64,000 bases of DNA from Earliella scabrosa. Taxonomy: Eukaryota; Basidiomycota; Agaricomycetes; Polyporales; Polyporaceae. The stretch lies in assembly GCA_022605405.1 (NCBI GenBank), contig JABYQQ010000037.1:62001-126000 (forward strand), in the 5' to 3' direction. A model generated the notes under the pieces. The model was not told the DNA's origin, searched no databases, and was given only the letters and a program-made list of their open reading frames with translations. The position numbers were made by a program, and so were the translations under genes. Shown one piece after another: positions 23,157 to 34,394 of this stretch (positions are counted from its first letter, which is position 1; every line of letters starts with the position of its first letter).

Positions 23157-24956
23157 CTAACCGACTGATACGCCAGCACTAGCAGCTGACCCAGAGCTGG
23201 GCCCGGGGAGCCACGACCCGTAATAGACGCATCCATGGGCATCGACTGGCCCTCCATCCCGACAGAAGTCGAACACAGGACAGACGACGCAAGGTGACCG
23301 ATTGAGGCCCATCGCAACGCGCTCTTCGTGAACAGCGCGATAAGCGACACTGCTTGAGGACGCTAGTGCACCGACAAGCCTGCGATCCGGTGACAGTAGT
23401 GGCAAGTGTTCAGCAGCAGAGTTGTCTCCGAGCTCTAGCTCTTCGCTGTCCGAGTGGTGGCTGTGGGAGCGACGCAGCCTTGTTGGACGCCGAGGGTCAT
23501 CGTCGCTGGCAATCTCTTCCTCATCGCCGGAACGATCACTCGTCCTCGATCGACGTATCCGCTTTCGCAACATGTGGGCGTCCGTTCGGGATGGGGAATT
23601 GTCCGAGTCGAGGTCGGAGTCATCGCTCGCTTCACCAACACGCTTTCGTTTTGAAACAGCTCCGCCGTCCGTGCGCTCATCATCCCTGATCGGATCCGGG
23701 ACGCGGTATGCGGGAATCTAGCAGCAATGACAACCTGTGAGCAACACTGTGCACCGCACAGTCGGAAACGCGAGTCAGACCTTCTCTACTTTCCCGTCCA
23801 GAACGAGCACCTCCAGCAGCATCGCGACGTGCTGAACCGTCAGTTCGGTCTCTGTGACCCTGCTCTTCTTCAAGAATTCCTGCGTAAGATCGCAACCGAG
23901 ATTAGAATGATGCAAAATTGGACGCGGCATGCTTCGAGCTTACCAGGATCTGCTCCGCGGTCGGATAGGCTGAATACGAGAGCGGGAACAACCGTCTCGG
24001 GGGGCCGTCCTGTCCTGCGATAGGCTTTGGGAAGCTCTGTCGATGACGAAACGTCAGCGAGTTATGTCAGTGAACCGCAATTACTCACATTGTCTCTGAT
24101 GACCTTGAGGCAGACATCGCTCAGAAGCTTGATGAACTCGGTGTCAAGCTCCTTGTCGGTGAACCACGGCCCTCCCGTGAGCTCAGCATCCGGCTCGAGG
24201 TGCGCGAGCATGTACGTCTTGCGCGTTGGACGCTATGAACGTGGCTTCAGGGTCGCATTAGTTAGCGAGAGGAGAAACGCTCCTACCCGAACGTCGGGCA
24301 CGGTCTTGATGAGCTGCTTCTGAGTCAAAGTCTTGAGACATCTGTCCACCACGGTCTGGTGCAGCTGTGTCTGTGTCTTGATATATTTCGTCCAGATGCC
24401 TGAGGACCAAGGTAGTGAGGCGTCATCGCCATCGAGGCGGAGAATATGACCGGTCGGACGTACCCTGGTTTCCTGCAGCTCGTATGCGGTCGAGTACCAG
24501 CGTCTCGTCCTGTGTGAGACCCCTTTTCCTGCCGTGACGTTTGTCTACATCAGTTCTCTCCACACCCAAGCCACAGAGGGTGTGTCAGCTGTACATACAC
24601 CTCGACCACGTCCTGCGCTAAGGCTTTGTATTGGAGCCTCGACCCTTGGCCCCTGAGTATGACGAACAAGCTCTGAGACGAACATCATCAGTACGAACTC
24701 GGTTCGTCTCTCTGTTACCCATCCCATCCGGACATACCGTGCCGAAAAGGAAGTTAATTGCGGCGACTCGCTCTGGGGCGGAATGCGCGAGGCTATCAAC
24801 CTCTTCTTGAGTGATGATCTACATGACGCAAATGCAGGGCGGTCAGCAACATCGACGTGGCAGAGAGTCGGCGAGGCGTCACCTCACATTGTCCGGCTTG
24901 GAGAGAGCAGCCTGATGCAGCTTGCGCTCCAGAGCGTTCAACTTGTGGCGAGCCAT
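23157..24956 (-). CDS. RPC34: RNA polymerase III subunit Rpc34 (RPC6 / POLR3F)
   Basis: Rpc34 is part of the Rpc82-Rpc34-Rpc31 subcomplex that helps RNA polymerase III open promoters of tRNA and 5S genes. The start at 24956 gives MARHKLNALERKLHQAALSK. The winged-helix regions include EEVDSLAHSAPERVAAINFL, LVRLLRGQGSRLQYKALAQD, LHQTVVDRCLKTLTQKQLIK and RPTRKTYMLAHLEPDAELTG (yeast-like KxYML element), then GGPWFTDKELDTEFIKLLSD. A Ser/Arg/acidic linker follows. The C-terminus carries the Fe-S cluster motif C-x2-C-x5-C-x10-C (CVVCPVFDFC...GCVYYGSWL), with the spacing known for human RPC6. The protein is split over about eight exons. The Ser-rich tail after GSWL is short. This is a housekeeping gene, probably constitutive. 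Confidence 0.93.
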
Positions 24957-25136
24957 GATGATAGTGAAGGCGAAAGTTCACGCGTGTGTGGCCCTCGGGA
25001 ACTTGCCTATTAGGGTCGTGGGGATGTCGCGAATCGAGATCAGCCAAATGAGCGCTCAAGGTAACCACATTCAGGCTGGCTCTCCCGCTCTCTTAGCCAT
25101 CACTTTTGCCCTGACTCGGAAACACTCCCACCCTCG

Positions 25137-26410
25137 ATGGCCCGCGCCCCGACCCCGGACGCCTCACTCGCCAACCAACTTTGGGACAAGGCTTGGGGCA
25201 AGCCCTGGCCTCATCAATCCTCAGGAAAGGTCTCCATCGCAGAAATGGTCTCCACTGACAACGACCCATCGATGTTAATCGAGTTTGACGAGGACGACGA
25301 TAGCGTCATCAGCACACCGACAGACTGGGAATACAATTGCCTGCACAGGATCCACGAGGTCGTAAAGGCATGCCTTGGAGAGGTCCGTTCACTCCGGGAC
25401 GTCCTCGTAATCCGGTCTGAATACGTCTGGCTCCGGGAGACGATTGAGACGGGCTATCTGAGCATGGACATGGCGATCGTAGTCACGGGTCATCCGGGCA
25501 TCGGTTCGTCGATTGTTTCTTCTCGCTCCTGATTGTCCTGATGCGTGCGCATCGCGCAGGCATGACCGTCTTCCTCCTGTACCTGCTGCTGCACCGTCTC
25601 CAGCGAAGACTTCCTACAGCGATTCACCTCTGGGGAAACTACCTGGTCGTCTTCAACGACGGTGGAGCGACAATCGGGAGTGTGAACAACATATTCCCAA
25701 TGATGACGAGTGAATACTGGGCTCTCTCGGATTTCAACGACATCGTTAAGGAGCCGTGTCCGGCCTTCCGGAGTTCAACCGCACGTATCATCCAAGCTTC
25801 GTCTCCGAGACCTGACAGGTGGAAGGAATGGTCGAAATACTGCGACGCCAGCATCCTCGTCACAGACTTACCAACCCCTTTCGAGATAGGGGCGATTGCG
25901 CACGCGGTTGGATTCTATACTACTCCTCGCCAGTGTATGCTTACTGTTCATGGATGCAGGAAGGAGCTGAAGATGAACGTGGCCGAAACGTATGGCTACA
26001 TCAGCAAGTGGGGTCCGTGTACTCGAAAGATTTTAAATCTTATGAGTCGACCCTCCCATATGCGCGCCCATGTCGAAGAGCAATTCGCCGACGAAGCCAG
26101 ATATGCGGCGACGGACATCTGCGCTCAACCTGACGCATACGCACATCCTGAAAGAAAGCTGGCACCGGTTCGCCATTCTCTTCATGAAGCCTCATCGTCC
26201 GTTGGTCCCGGGTACTCCTCTGGTCGCTACTTTCGGCAGGTCGATTTCCTACATCCCTACCACTTACCTTGCCGAGATCTTCCACCCCGCACGCCAGGCG
26301 ATTGCAAATGGGAACACTTTGTAGCTTTTCACCATGCGCTCTTTGCGAGAGCAGGCCCAGCCTGGGACTTCGCGCATCGATCCAGTATCGACTGCTCCAG
26401 TTCGTCCTAG
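25137..26410 (+). pseudogene. Decayed P-loop NTPase-like gene of the fungal GHPGIGKT / crinkler-RHS-like family
   Basis: Exon 1 (25137-25503) codes an N-terminal part starting MARAPTPDASLANQLWDKAW and ending IVVTGHPGI. After a 56-nt intron, exon 2 (from 25560) continues GMTVFLLYLLLHRLQRRL. Comparable Agaricomycete proteins have GHPGIGKT here, so the Walker A lysine is replaced by methionine (ATG where AAG would be expected). Downstream, EWSKYCDASILVTDL and YGYISKWGPCTRKIL are family-like in the same frame. The conserved C-terminal element HRPLVPGTPLVATFGRSISY lies in the +1 frame from about 26100 and stops at 26324. A frameshift or an unseen intron lies near 26080. I read it as a recently disabled gene. 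The family name is from recall, not from a search. Confidence 0.6.
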
Positions 26411-26707
26411 ATCCTGCCCCTCCGCTCGAGCCTGCCGCACATTCGTCGCCCAGAACAGCACTTCATGGAGAACAGGGACACCAGCTCACGCATGCGCGCC
26501 GCGAGCCCGACCTCGTCCGAACTCACGAGCCAGCGCTCGGCCCAGTACTGCTCGGTGAAGTAGAACCGTAATGTCTTGGATGATCTTGAAATAGGATAGA
26601 ACCTCCCTGAACCTTGGAGACGCCCCATACGGAGCAATGGGTAGCGATAACACATGCGCGTGCATCAGTACATTGGTCGATGTTAGGATAGAATACAACA
26701 CGTCCGT

Positions 26708-28394
26708 CTATTTCACCAGCACAGGAGTCAGTGCCTACAAAAGACAAGCTCAGCTCGGTAGAGTTCGAAGACGGGGGAGACAAAGCAAAGCGCACCTTCT
26801 TCGTCATCTCATAGATACGTTTCTGGCCCGCAAAGAGTATCGCGGCGGTCAGGACGCTCTGTACGAGCTTGCTGCCGACGCCCTTGTACAGCCCCTCGAT
26901 GCCCTCTTCCCTGAGGATGGTGAGCACGCCGTCCAGCGCAGACTTGTATCGTTGCGCGTGTGCCTGCCCTGCTTGTAGACGACTCTTCACGACGCTGAAC
27001 GAGATCCAAAGTACCACCCGTCAGAAATCGTACGGCATAGAGCAAGTGACATCCGTACATGTATGGGTACGTCGACGACGTCGCGACCAGCTTTGAGAGC
27101 GCGCCGAGCAAAAAGTAGTCCCAGTCCGACAACACCGCGACCGCGGTTTTCTGGCCCGCCGCGCGGAGCTTCGCCGTCCTCCCGGTGATCAAGAAGTTCT
27201 TGAGCTGTTCGAACACCGTGTACTGAATGATCGGGTTGATGACGAGGACGAGGGCGGGTCCGAGCCCGCGCCAGAATGCGAGCGGCCCATCCTTGCGCAG
27301 GATGTGCTGGACGGTCTGGAGAATGCCCGGACGACGCGCGGGGGGCGAACCCTGCGCCTGCGCCGCGGCCTTGTCCTCGCTCATGGAGTACACGGCCTGC
27401 GTGGTCTGCACGACCCAGATCGGATTGCTGATGACGGTTGTGGCGGAGCCGGCGATCAGGCCGGCGAGCATGGACTCGAGCGTACTGAGGCCTTTGCTGC
27501 CTGTGCGCGCTTTGAGAATGATATTGCGCGAGCCCTCGTAGAAGTAGTAGTAGACGCTGTATGAGAGAAAGTCATTCGCGAGTTTGCATTTGAGGGACAG
27601 GGTGGAACTCCAGAATGCCACTGCTAAGACAGTACGAGTGACTTAGCGAGTCTCTCGGCCACTCACACGGTGGGCAAACCAGTATGTTCGACTGGAGAGA
27701 AAGCGGTCGAGAAGAGGCATGCTGCGTCACATGTTGGCGAAGGTGCCTTTCCTCCCGGACAACATTCTGGTATACCCGCCGTGTAATGAGCGCGAAGATC
27801 AGCCCAAATATGCGTCAATGCCCATTACGCGAGTTGGGGGCAACCACAGAATGTAAGTTGCAACCCACGAACTGGAGTGCGCGCCAGTCCCTCGCCCTCC
27901 CTCCCGAGACTCCCCCCAGCCCTCTGCTTCGTCTGGGCGGGGGTCGTACTCAGTGAGTACTTTGCAACCCCGGAACTGAGATGACTCCGAAGTTGATTGA
28001 GGTGGGAGTGCAGGGGGTTGTATGCAGGGGGTCAAGAACGAAGAACGCACCCGTTCGTGACAGCTATGCCGAGCAAGCTGGAGTTGAGGCCGCTGTAGAG
28101 ACCGTGGATGCCTTCCCTCTTGATGATGTCGACCACAGCTTCATAAACCGTCTAAGAAAGCGGACCGCTCGAGGACAGCGACACGTCTGCATGTTTTCCA
28201 AGACTCACCTTGTGCTCCTTCTTCGTTTCGACCGCCGCACGCGTCGAAAGGAAGATGAGTGGACTATATGCGCGTTCACGACTCTCGCTCAGCTCTGCAA
28301 TTACGTCTTGTCGTGGTACCACTCACTATGTCGCAGACATGGCGACAATGCCGCCAGCAGCACCAGCGAGCGCGTGAATGACCGAGTCGCTCAT
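26708..28394 (-). CDS. ANT1: Peroxisomal adenine nucleotide carrier, PMP47/ANT1 (SLC25A17) type
   Basis: This mitochondrial-carrier-family protein of the peroxisomal membrane brings ATP in for fatty-acid activation and beta-oxidation. The start at 28394 gives MSDSVIHALAGAAGGIVAMS. Exons then read TYPLIFLSTRAAVETKKEHK, YEAVVDIIKREGIHGLYSGL ending at 28051, a 494-nt intron (27557-28050), the large exon from 27556 with VYYYFYEGSRNIIL, SNPIWVVQTTQAVYSM and FWRGLGPALVLVINPIIQYT, then YPYIVVKSRLQAGQAHAQR, EEGIEGLYKGVGSKLVQSVL and GQKRIYEMTKK, and a small last exon ALTPVLVK ending at 26708. The three carrier repeats and the GLYKG/GLYSG motifs are intact. An inverted partial copy lies at 28900-29550. 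The long third intron contains direct words shared with that copy. Confidence 0.92.
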
Positions 28395-28483
28395 GGCTAG
28401 TTACAGGGGGGCGAAAATGAAGGCAGGGGCGAAGGGTGGCCGCAAATGGCGTCGTGGAGGAGATCTAGAAAGAGAGAGTTGTG

Positions 28484-28510
28484 GGCCTTATGGCCGCCGA
28501 CTGGAGAGGG
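28484..28510 (+). repeat. Outer inverted-repeat arm, left side of PMP47 palindrome
   Basis: The word gggccttatggccgccgact is followed by a short purine run. The reverse complement recurs at about 28812-28838 (agtcggcggccatgaggccc). It marks the edge of the head-to-head duplication upstream of both PMP47 copies, leaving a loop of about 300 bp between the arms. Confidence 0.7.
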
Positions 28511-28899
28511 CGTCATGGGAGACGAAGGGAGGTATCACATGCGCTCAATCTCCGGCAACTGATGGAACCAGATCTGGACGGAGTGCGGGGGTGGCGCAGA
28601 CGGCGGCCCGGCTCTCCTTCCGACGATCACCATTCCTGGCTCTCCCGGCTTGCTCCCGCCCTCTCAGTCCTCTAGCCACGGCCGCTGTCTACATGCTCCT
28701 CGACGTGCACGACGGTGTACACGTCGCGTCTGGGTCCGGTCTGCGCTCCCTCCCGTCCGTTCATCTACGCGAGTTGGACACGAGCCTCACTGAACCACAC
28801 GACTCCAACCACCTCTAGTCGGCGGCCATGAGGCCCTTTCGTTCTCCTTCACGATGTCATCTTCATCTTCGCCCACCCTGCAAAGAGCCGACGAACATC

Positions 28900-29550
28900 A
28901 TGAGCGACTTGGTCACTCACGCGCTTGCTGGCGACATTGTCGCCATGTCTGCGATATAGTGTGTGGCACCATGACACGACGGTCAAATTGCAGAGCTGAG
29001 CGAGGGTCCGACTCGTGGCCGCGCACATAGTCGACTGATCTGTATTTCGACGCGTGCAGCGGTCGAGACGAAGAAGGAACACAAGGCGAGTCTTTGATTT
29101 GAACATGAAGGCGGGTCGAAATCATGGAGCGTTCCACTTTCGTAGACGACTTGAGAACCAGTGGTAGACATCACTTCTACATTTTTGATACCCTGCCCCA
29201 CGCAACCCTCCCCCCACTTGCACCTCAATCAAGTACACAGTAGTCTGGGGTTGCAACCCCCGTCTATTGGACGTCGTGGGTTGCAACCCACTCGCTTAGT
29301 CCGACTCCCGCCCAGCCGAACGAGGAGTACGGTCCGGGGTCGTGTGTTCCTCAGAGGGCCCTGCGCCGCCTTCTCCCGCTTCCCGCTACAGCTCCAAACT
29401 CGGGAATGACCTCCTGCTCACCATCCTCAGGGAAGAGGGCATCGATGGGCTGTACAAGGGGGTCGGCAACAAGTTCGTACAGAGTGTGATGACCGCCGCG
29501 ATACTCTTTGTGGGTCAGAAACGCATCTATGAGATGACGAAGAAGGTGCG
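28900..29550 (+). pseudogene. Inverted, internally deleted PMP47/ANT1 pseudogene
   Basis: On the plus strand from 28900 there is a decayed copy of the PMP47 first exon (MSDLVTHALAG, with a 9-bp deletion against the functional gene) followed by the intron donor region. Then comes a second exon relic with a frame slip, where the STRAAVETKKEHK coding word is read as DACSGRDEEGTQ. After homologous intron-3 sequence (cccacttgcacctcaatcaa), aactcgggaatgacctcctg fuses the end of intron 3 to the penultimate exon (LLTILREEGIDGLYKGVGNK, then FVGQKRIYEMTKK). The whole middle of the carrier is missing. Because introns are kept, it arose by DNA duplication and not by retroposition. It lies head-to-head with the functional gene (start 28394). 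Confidence 0.88.
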
Positions 29551-30071
29551 CTTGCCGTTTTATCCAATGCCTCCGCTAACGAGTCTTCAGATAAGTACTC
29601 CGCGTCCACCGCGCACTAGCCGGATGCAAGCGCATGTCCGGCCTCAAGATGTTCTGGTCGGGAACTTGAAGCTGTGCGCAGTGACAGCGTGCGACGGAAG
29701 AGCCCTGAAGTTCTTCGATGTGATGCAAGCATGTCATATGGTTGGTGTGCATGAGAGTGACAACCCTCGGTGGCGCATCGAGCTCACGGCTGCCACACAG
29801 CTCACGGCTTCCACGCAGCCTCGGAAGTATCAGTCCGTCAGGCGGCAATCGAACACAATAGGTGAGTGCTCATTGAACGTCAGGGGCTCATCATCAAACC
29901 TCCGAGTCATTAGGGAAGGAGCGGCGCTTCTGTCGCTCGGGCCATCTGTTATAAGCTCGGCCAGTCACTTCTGTTTAATCCCCATGTCAATCTGTAAAGC
30001 CTGCGAGGTTTGTCTGCTCACCTATCATCGGTCAGATCTACAAGGAACTCACACTACTCAACTTCGCAGAT
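29551..30071. other. Intergenic, nothing recognised
   Basis: Between the PMP47 pseudogene and the first membrane-protein gene. A short duplicated word (cagctcacggct) occurs near 29785-29815. No gene, RNA or element is seen. Confidence 0.5.
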
Positions 30072-31605
30072 ATGTCGGGTGCATCAGTGGTCATTCAGAA
30101 CGACGACCCAGCCGTGCAATTTATTGGGAAATGGGTTGTAGAGACTCTTGCACATCCATCGGCTGGCACTCAGTCCGGAGCTCTGGTGACTGGCGCGACA
30201 GCGTCTCTCAACTTCTTTGGTGAGTACCGCCCCTGCCCGCTGTACCTCACGAGTCATGCGAGCCAATGATCTTCTGACTATTTATGTCAGGCACTGGTAT
30301 CCGGGTAGTTGGTGTCGTCGAACCTACTGGTACAGACGACGACACTTACGGCCTCAGGTCACACACGTCGTACGCCATCGATGGGGAAGTCCTCGAAGAG
30401 GATTACTACCCACCCCTTGTATCAGGGCGGGTGTTCAACTTCACGTTCTTCGCCAAGGACGACCTCAAGCTGGGAAATCATGAACTCCTCCTCACGAACC
30501 TGAATGGGACCGGAAGCCTTGGCCACACTGTGTTCTGGCTGGACTTCTTCATCATCGAGTCGTTCTCGCCTTCGGACCCTAGTCCACCCACGCTGGATCT
30601 TTCGCTGTCGTGGCAGTCGGTTGTTTCGCCGTCCACAAGCTATCCTATACCGTCTGCGATCCTCTCGACGCGACCATTACTATCGCCCACGGATGATGCA
30701 GGAGCCACAGCGGACTCGGATAACCTGCAACCAGGCCGCACGGCGGACGCGCCGGATGACTCGGTGATCCCCTCCACGGCGACTCGGACGTCCACTGGGT
30801 TTGATACACCCCCTTCTAGCAATCAGTTGCCTAGCCTCTCTACCCGTGAGTACCTTCGGCCGTACTTCTCAACACGCACGCGCAGATTGATGTTCACGAC
30901 ACATTCCTCCAACACAAGCGAGTGCGCACACGAACATCGGTGTCATCGTCGGCTGTGTGATCGGAGGCGCCATTGCTGCACTGTTGCTCACGTTCTGCGT
31001 TCTGAGATGGAAGCGACGGCGAGCGCGAGCGGAGGCGGAAGATCCGTTTGCAGGTAAGAGTTCATCTGCATCACTAGCCGCTTTTCTATGCTCAACGTAC
31101 CTCAGCTATTGACCCGTTTAGGCTTCCTGATGTCCCAACAACCCCTCAGTCCATCGATGGTTCTGCAAGTGGACAGTCAATCATAGATGTATCTCAAGCG
31201 CCCGCAACTGTAGCGTCTGTGCCTCCGTCGTACCAAACCGCTCCAAATCGTCGATCCCAGGCGGGTCCGCTTGAAGGTGGTTTCTCGCGGACGTCGCGAC
31301 TCTCCCCTCTCCGCCATCCCAAGCTGCTCGAGGCCCGACGCGAAGCCAGGCAGCAGCCAGCACAGGAAGCAACTCTGGCATCCGAAGCCACGATTCCCTC
31401 GGGTGCGTCTAGAACGGAAACAATTCCAAGAGACGTCGATGTGGAGGCCGCCCCAGAGCTTCCGTTTGATGAACCGTCTCCAGTTCACGCGATCTCATCT
31501 GCTGGCGCGGACGACTCGGATGGCCCGCACTCGGGCCGGAATGAAGGTGGATGGCGAGCATCTACAACTTACACCGAAGCTACACTGCCTCCGTACTCCG
31601 GATGA
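30072..31605 (+). CDS. Single-pass membrane protein with lectin-like N-terminal sandwich, copy 1 (445 aa)
   Basis: Four exons in phase: 30072-30219, 30291-30845, 30919-31053 and 31106-31605. Residues 1-160 resemble the galactose-binding-like or beta-sandwich module common in Agaricomycete membrane proteins. Its signatures are PAVQFIGKWVVE, TGATASLNFFGTGIRVVGVV, SHTSYAIDGEV and LLLTNLNGTGSLGHTVFWLD. A Ser/Thr/Pro-rich stalk follows, then one membrane helix (IGVIVGCVIGGAIAALLLTF) with a stop-transfer WKRRRARAEAE. A long cytosolic Ser/Pro tail ends TYTEATLPPYSG. There is no classical signal peptide; the start MSGASVVIQNDD directly precedes the fold, as in the family. Ligand and partners are unknown; a surface sensor role is only an inference. 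The paralogue lies at 32384-33260. Confidence 0.8.
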
Positions 31606-32383
31606 TAAAGTGAACCATGTGGCATCATATCTGACGAAATTGAGGTAGGTGCCTGCACACTGAAAACCTGGTCTGCTCGGTGCTAATTGTGGGAGCAGAC
31701 CCCCACCCTCTCTCAGGCTATCATACATTATGTACCAAGTAACACTCATTGCGTCTTCAGACCGCTCGCGATACCCTGTCTCGGTCATGGAACTACCTGC
31801 TTCTTCGATGCAAACCGTTCTTTGGACTGCGCTTTGCCCTCCCACGGTTGTATCATACGTTTCTCCCATCACACACCAACCGACGACTCTCTCATGCTCC
31901 CGGTGATCCTGTCGCCAATGTGGCAAGCGGGACGTTTCCTCCGTCTCCAGCGGAGCGACCTCTGGACGAGGGTCCCACCCGGCGACAATATGACAGGGGG
32001 CTATTTGTGATCTGAAGTGTCTACGATCGGTTCAGACATCAATCACCCAACCTCGGAGGCACCGCTGCCATCGCTCTTGGAAGTTGTATTCAGCGCTGCC
32101 CCTTTGAACATCACGAACCCTATCTCCTTCACGTTCTCTGTCAGCCGAGTTGACAGCTGTCTCGGCAGTTTAACATGGACGTGCCGAAATCCTACAGAAA
32201 CTGCCAGGCACAACTACGTTTGCTGCGACACTTCGGACCCGTACTGACTCAGGTCTACTAGGCGACCAAGTCCAGAGTTTGGCTGGAGAGTACAAATACT
32301 CTCGCGAGTCGCATCCATACCGTGTCGGTGACACGCCGCCCTCTGTCTCTCCAAGTCCCATTTCCAGTCCCACCGCAGGCAAT
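31606..32383. other. Spacer between the two membrane-protein paralogues
   Basis: About 780 bp without a supported gene. A short open frame (31749-32015) ending SGTFPPSPAERPLDEGPTRR has a composition like the cytosolic tails of this family and could be a relic of such a tail, but I cannot link it to an exon. Confidence 0.4.
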
Positions 32384-33260
32384 ATGTCGAGCTCGTCGGT
32401 AATAGAAGATGGCAACCCTGTCGTGCAATTCTCGGGTGTTTGGATCGTCGAGAGCACCCCGTCCGCCTCAGGGGGCTCCATGACAGGAGCCCTGGAGCAA
32501 GGCGCAACCGCTTCGCTCACTTTCCACGGTGAGCAGTACGGCCCCATGCACCCGAACACCGCTTCTGACGAGCGGCGAATGGTTAACGTAATGGCACAGG
32601 CACAAGCATTGCCGTGGTCGGCACGATCGAGCCCACCGGGCACGACGAGACGTTCGGCCAGCGGTCGCACACATCGTACGCGCTCGACGGGCTCGTCGTC
32701 GAGCCGGACTTCTTCCCGCCGCTCTTCTCGACGCGGTTCTTCAACTTCACGTTCTTCTTCCAGGATGGGCTCGCGCCGGGCGCGCACGAGCTCGTCGTCA
32801 CGAACCTGAACGGGACGGGCAGCATCGGGCCCATGGTGTTCTGGCTGGACTACTTCCAGGTCGAGGGCGGGGGCGCGGGAGGTGCGGCGGTCAAGGTTCC
32901 TGCGACCCCACTGGCAGTGCGCGAGGGCGTTCTGTTATCCAGGCGCGCGGGGGACTCTTCGGAAGGCGAGTGTGGTCTTACACGCTGAGCTCGTATGGAA
33001 GCTGACACTCATTCTATTGCACCAGCGCAAGACACGAAATCGGCGGGCCTTGGTAGTGTCGGGGCGATCGTGGGTGCCATCATGCTGGCACTGCTCATAT
33101 TCCACATTTTGAGAATGAGGCGGCGACGGCTGCAGGCGGCGATGGATGGCGGTCGGGCCAAAGGTGCGTTCAGCTAGTGCTCACCACTGCGGTTATCGTG
33201 TGCTTAGTCTGACCCGTTTCGTCTGCAGGTCCTGTCATGGCCCAGTACCAGAGTTGCTGA
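32384..33260 (+). CDS. Single-pass membrane protein with lectin-like N-terminal sandwich, copy 2 (226 aa)
   Basis: Paralogue of the gene at 30072, with the same intron position after SLTFHG. Exons are 32384-32528, 32600-32965, 33026-33163 and 33229-33260. The domain part is closely similar: NPVVQFSGVWIVES, GATASLTFHGTSIAVVGTIE, RSHTSYALDGLVVEPDFFPP and LVVTNLNGTGSIGPMVFWLD. The stalk is short. The membrane helix is GSVGAIVGAIMLALLIFHIL with stop-transfer RMRRRRLQAA. The cytosolic tail is only about 25 residues, ending PVMAQYQSC, against well over 150 in copy 1. The second intron (32966-33025) works in frame only with a GC donor (ggaag/gcgagt). Without that splice the frame ends at 32988, giving a form that lacks the membrane helix. 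Confidence 0.75.
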
Positions 33261-34394
33261 TGTACCATGGTTAGAAGTTTGGAGTTGGACTGTGGCGAAG
33301 GTGCTCACATACGTACTAATGTCTGTAGCACATTTACACGAGTCGTCCGTGGTGATCTTGCCTTGTACGTCGACCACTAGTTGGTATAATGTCTTCGGGC
33401 GTTCAGACCCCGGATACTGGGAAATAACCCGTGGTACTTGGTGCGAGAAGAGGCGTACCTATATCGGGAAGCGCGGGCCGTGGAGCTATGTTTCAGCGTC
33501 ACTACTTACATCAATCTTATGTAGAGAACTTGTTGAACTCGACTCTCACGCCCGAGTGCTAGAGAATGTCGTACGACGTGAAGTTGTCCTACAGAGTCAG
33601 AGTAAGACGGGGCCCATCCATGTTTTCGCGTTGCACGGTATTTAAGCAGGTTTTACAGGGGACCGGCCCCCAGTCATTGTAAGGCCAGCGCGTAATAGCA
33701 CAATGATGGGCCCCGATTGTCCGTCGACGTATGCGCTCGAAAGTGCAGAGCATCCATACGGGGCTGGGAAGTCGCGACGACGATCTCAACTTGAATGGAG
33801 CCCGTCTACAGCCATGCCACACGTCTAGAGCGGTCATTACGACCGGGGATGATCTATGATCAAGGGACAATGTCGATGCTCCGTGTGCGCCATATACTGG
33901 AGGTGCGTCTATCGCCAATGTGTTGCAACCGAAAAATGGAACTTCCTGCTCATCCTATACTCAACTTGTTCTTATCGTAGTGCATCGAGCGGACGCCGAC
34001 GAAGACGGTCCCGACGATCGAGCACATCAAAGCTGTACGACACAACTATGAGCTATCTAGCGCAAGTACGTACTGGTCACGTATAGCCTCAACCAGCGGA
34101 CATGGGCTCTCTGCCAGTGCGCGCGCCCCAGTCCGCCCCCACCTGACAGTGTCCATACAGCCGAGTTTTCCTAGACCGGTCAGACAGCCAACCTCGATAC
34201 CGCCGATCCTCTACAAGCCAAACCTCGTCAAACTCACCACACACGTTCGACCCTACGTCATACAATGTATACAGGCGGTCCACTGATCGAGTTTGCCAGG
34301 ATACTATATAGCAGTAGGCCAACAGTTTGCTGTCGATAGGTCCCCGAGCCTCACATCCCAACCACACAGGAGCACCCCACCCACTCCAGCCACC
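33261..34394. other. Intergenic, ends in the promoter of the Asp/Pro-rich gene
   Basis: About 1.1 kb. Open frames are short and unsupported. A TATA-like box lies at 34305-34310. Confidence 0.5.
34305..34310 (+). promoter_or_regulatory. Candidate TATA box
   Basis: The word tactatatagc lies about 85 bases before the ATG at 34395. This is a plausible spacing for a fungal TATA-driven gene. Confidence 0.4.
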
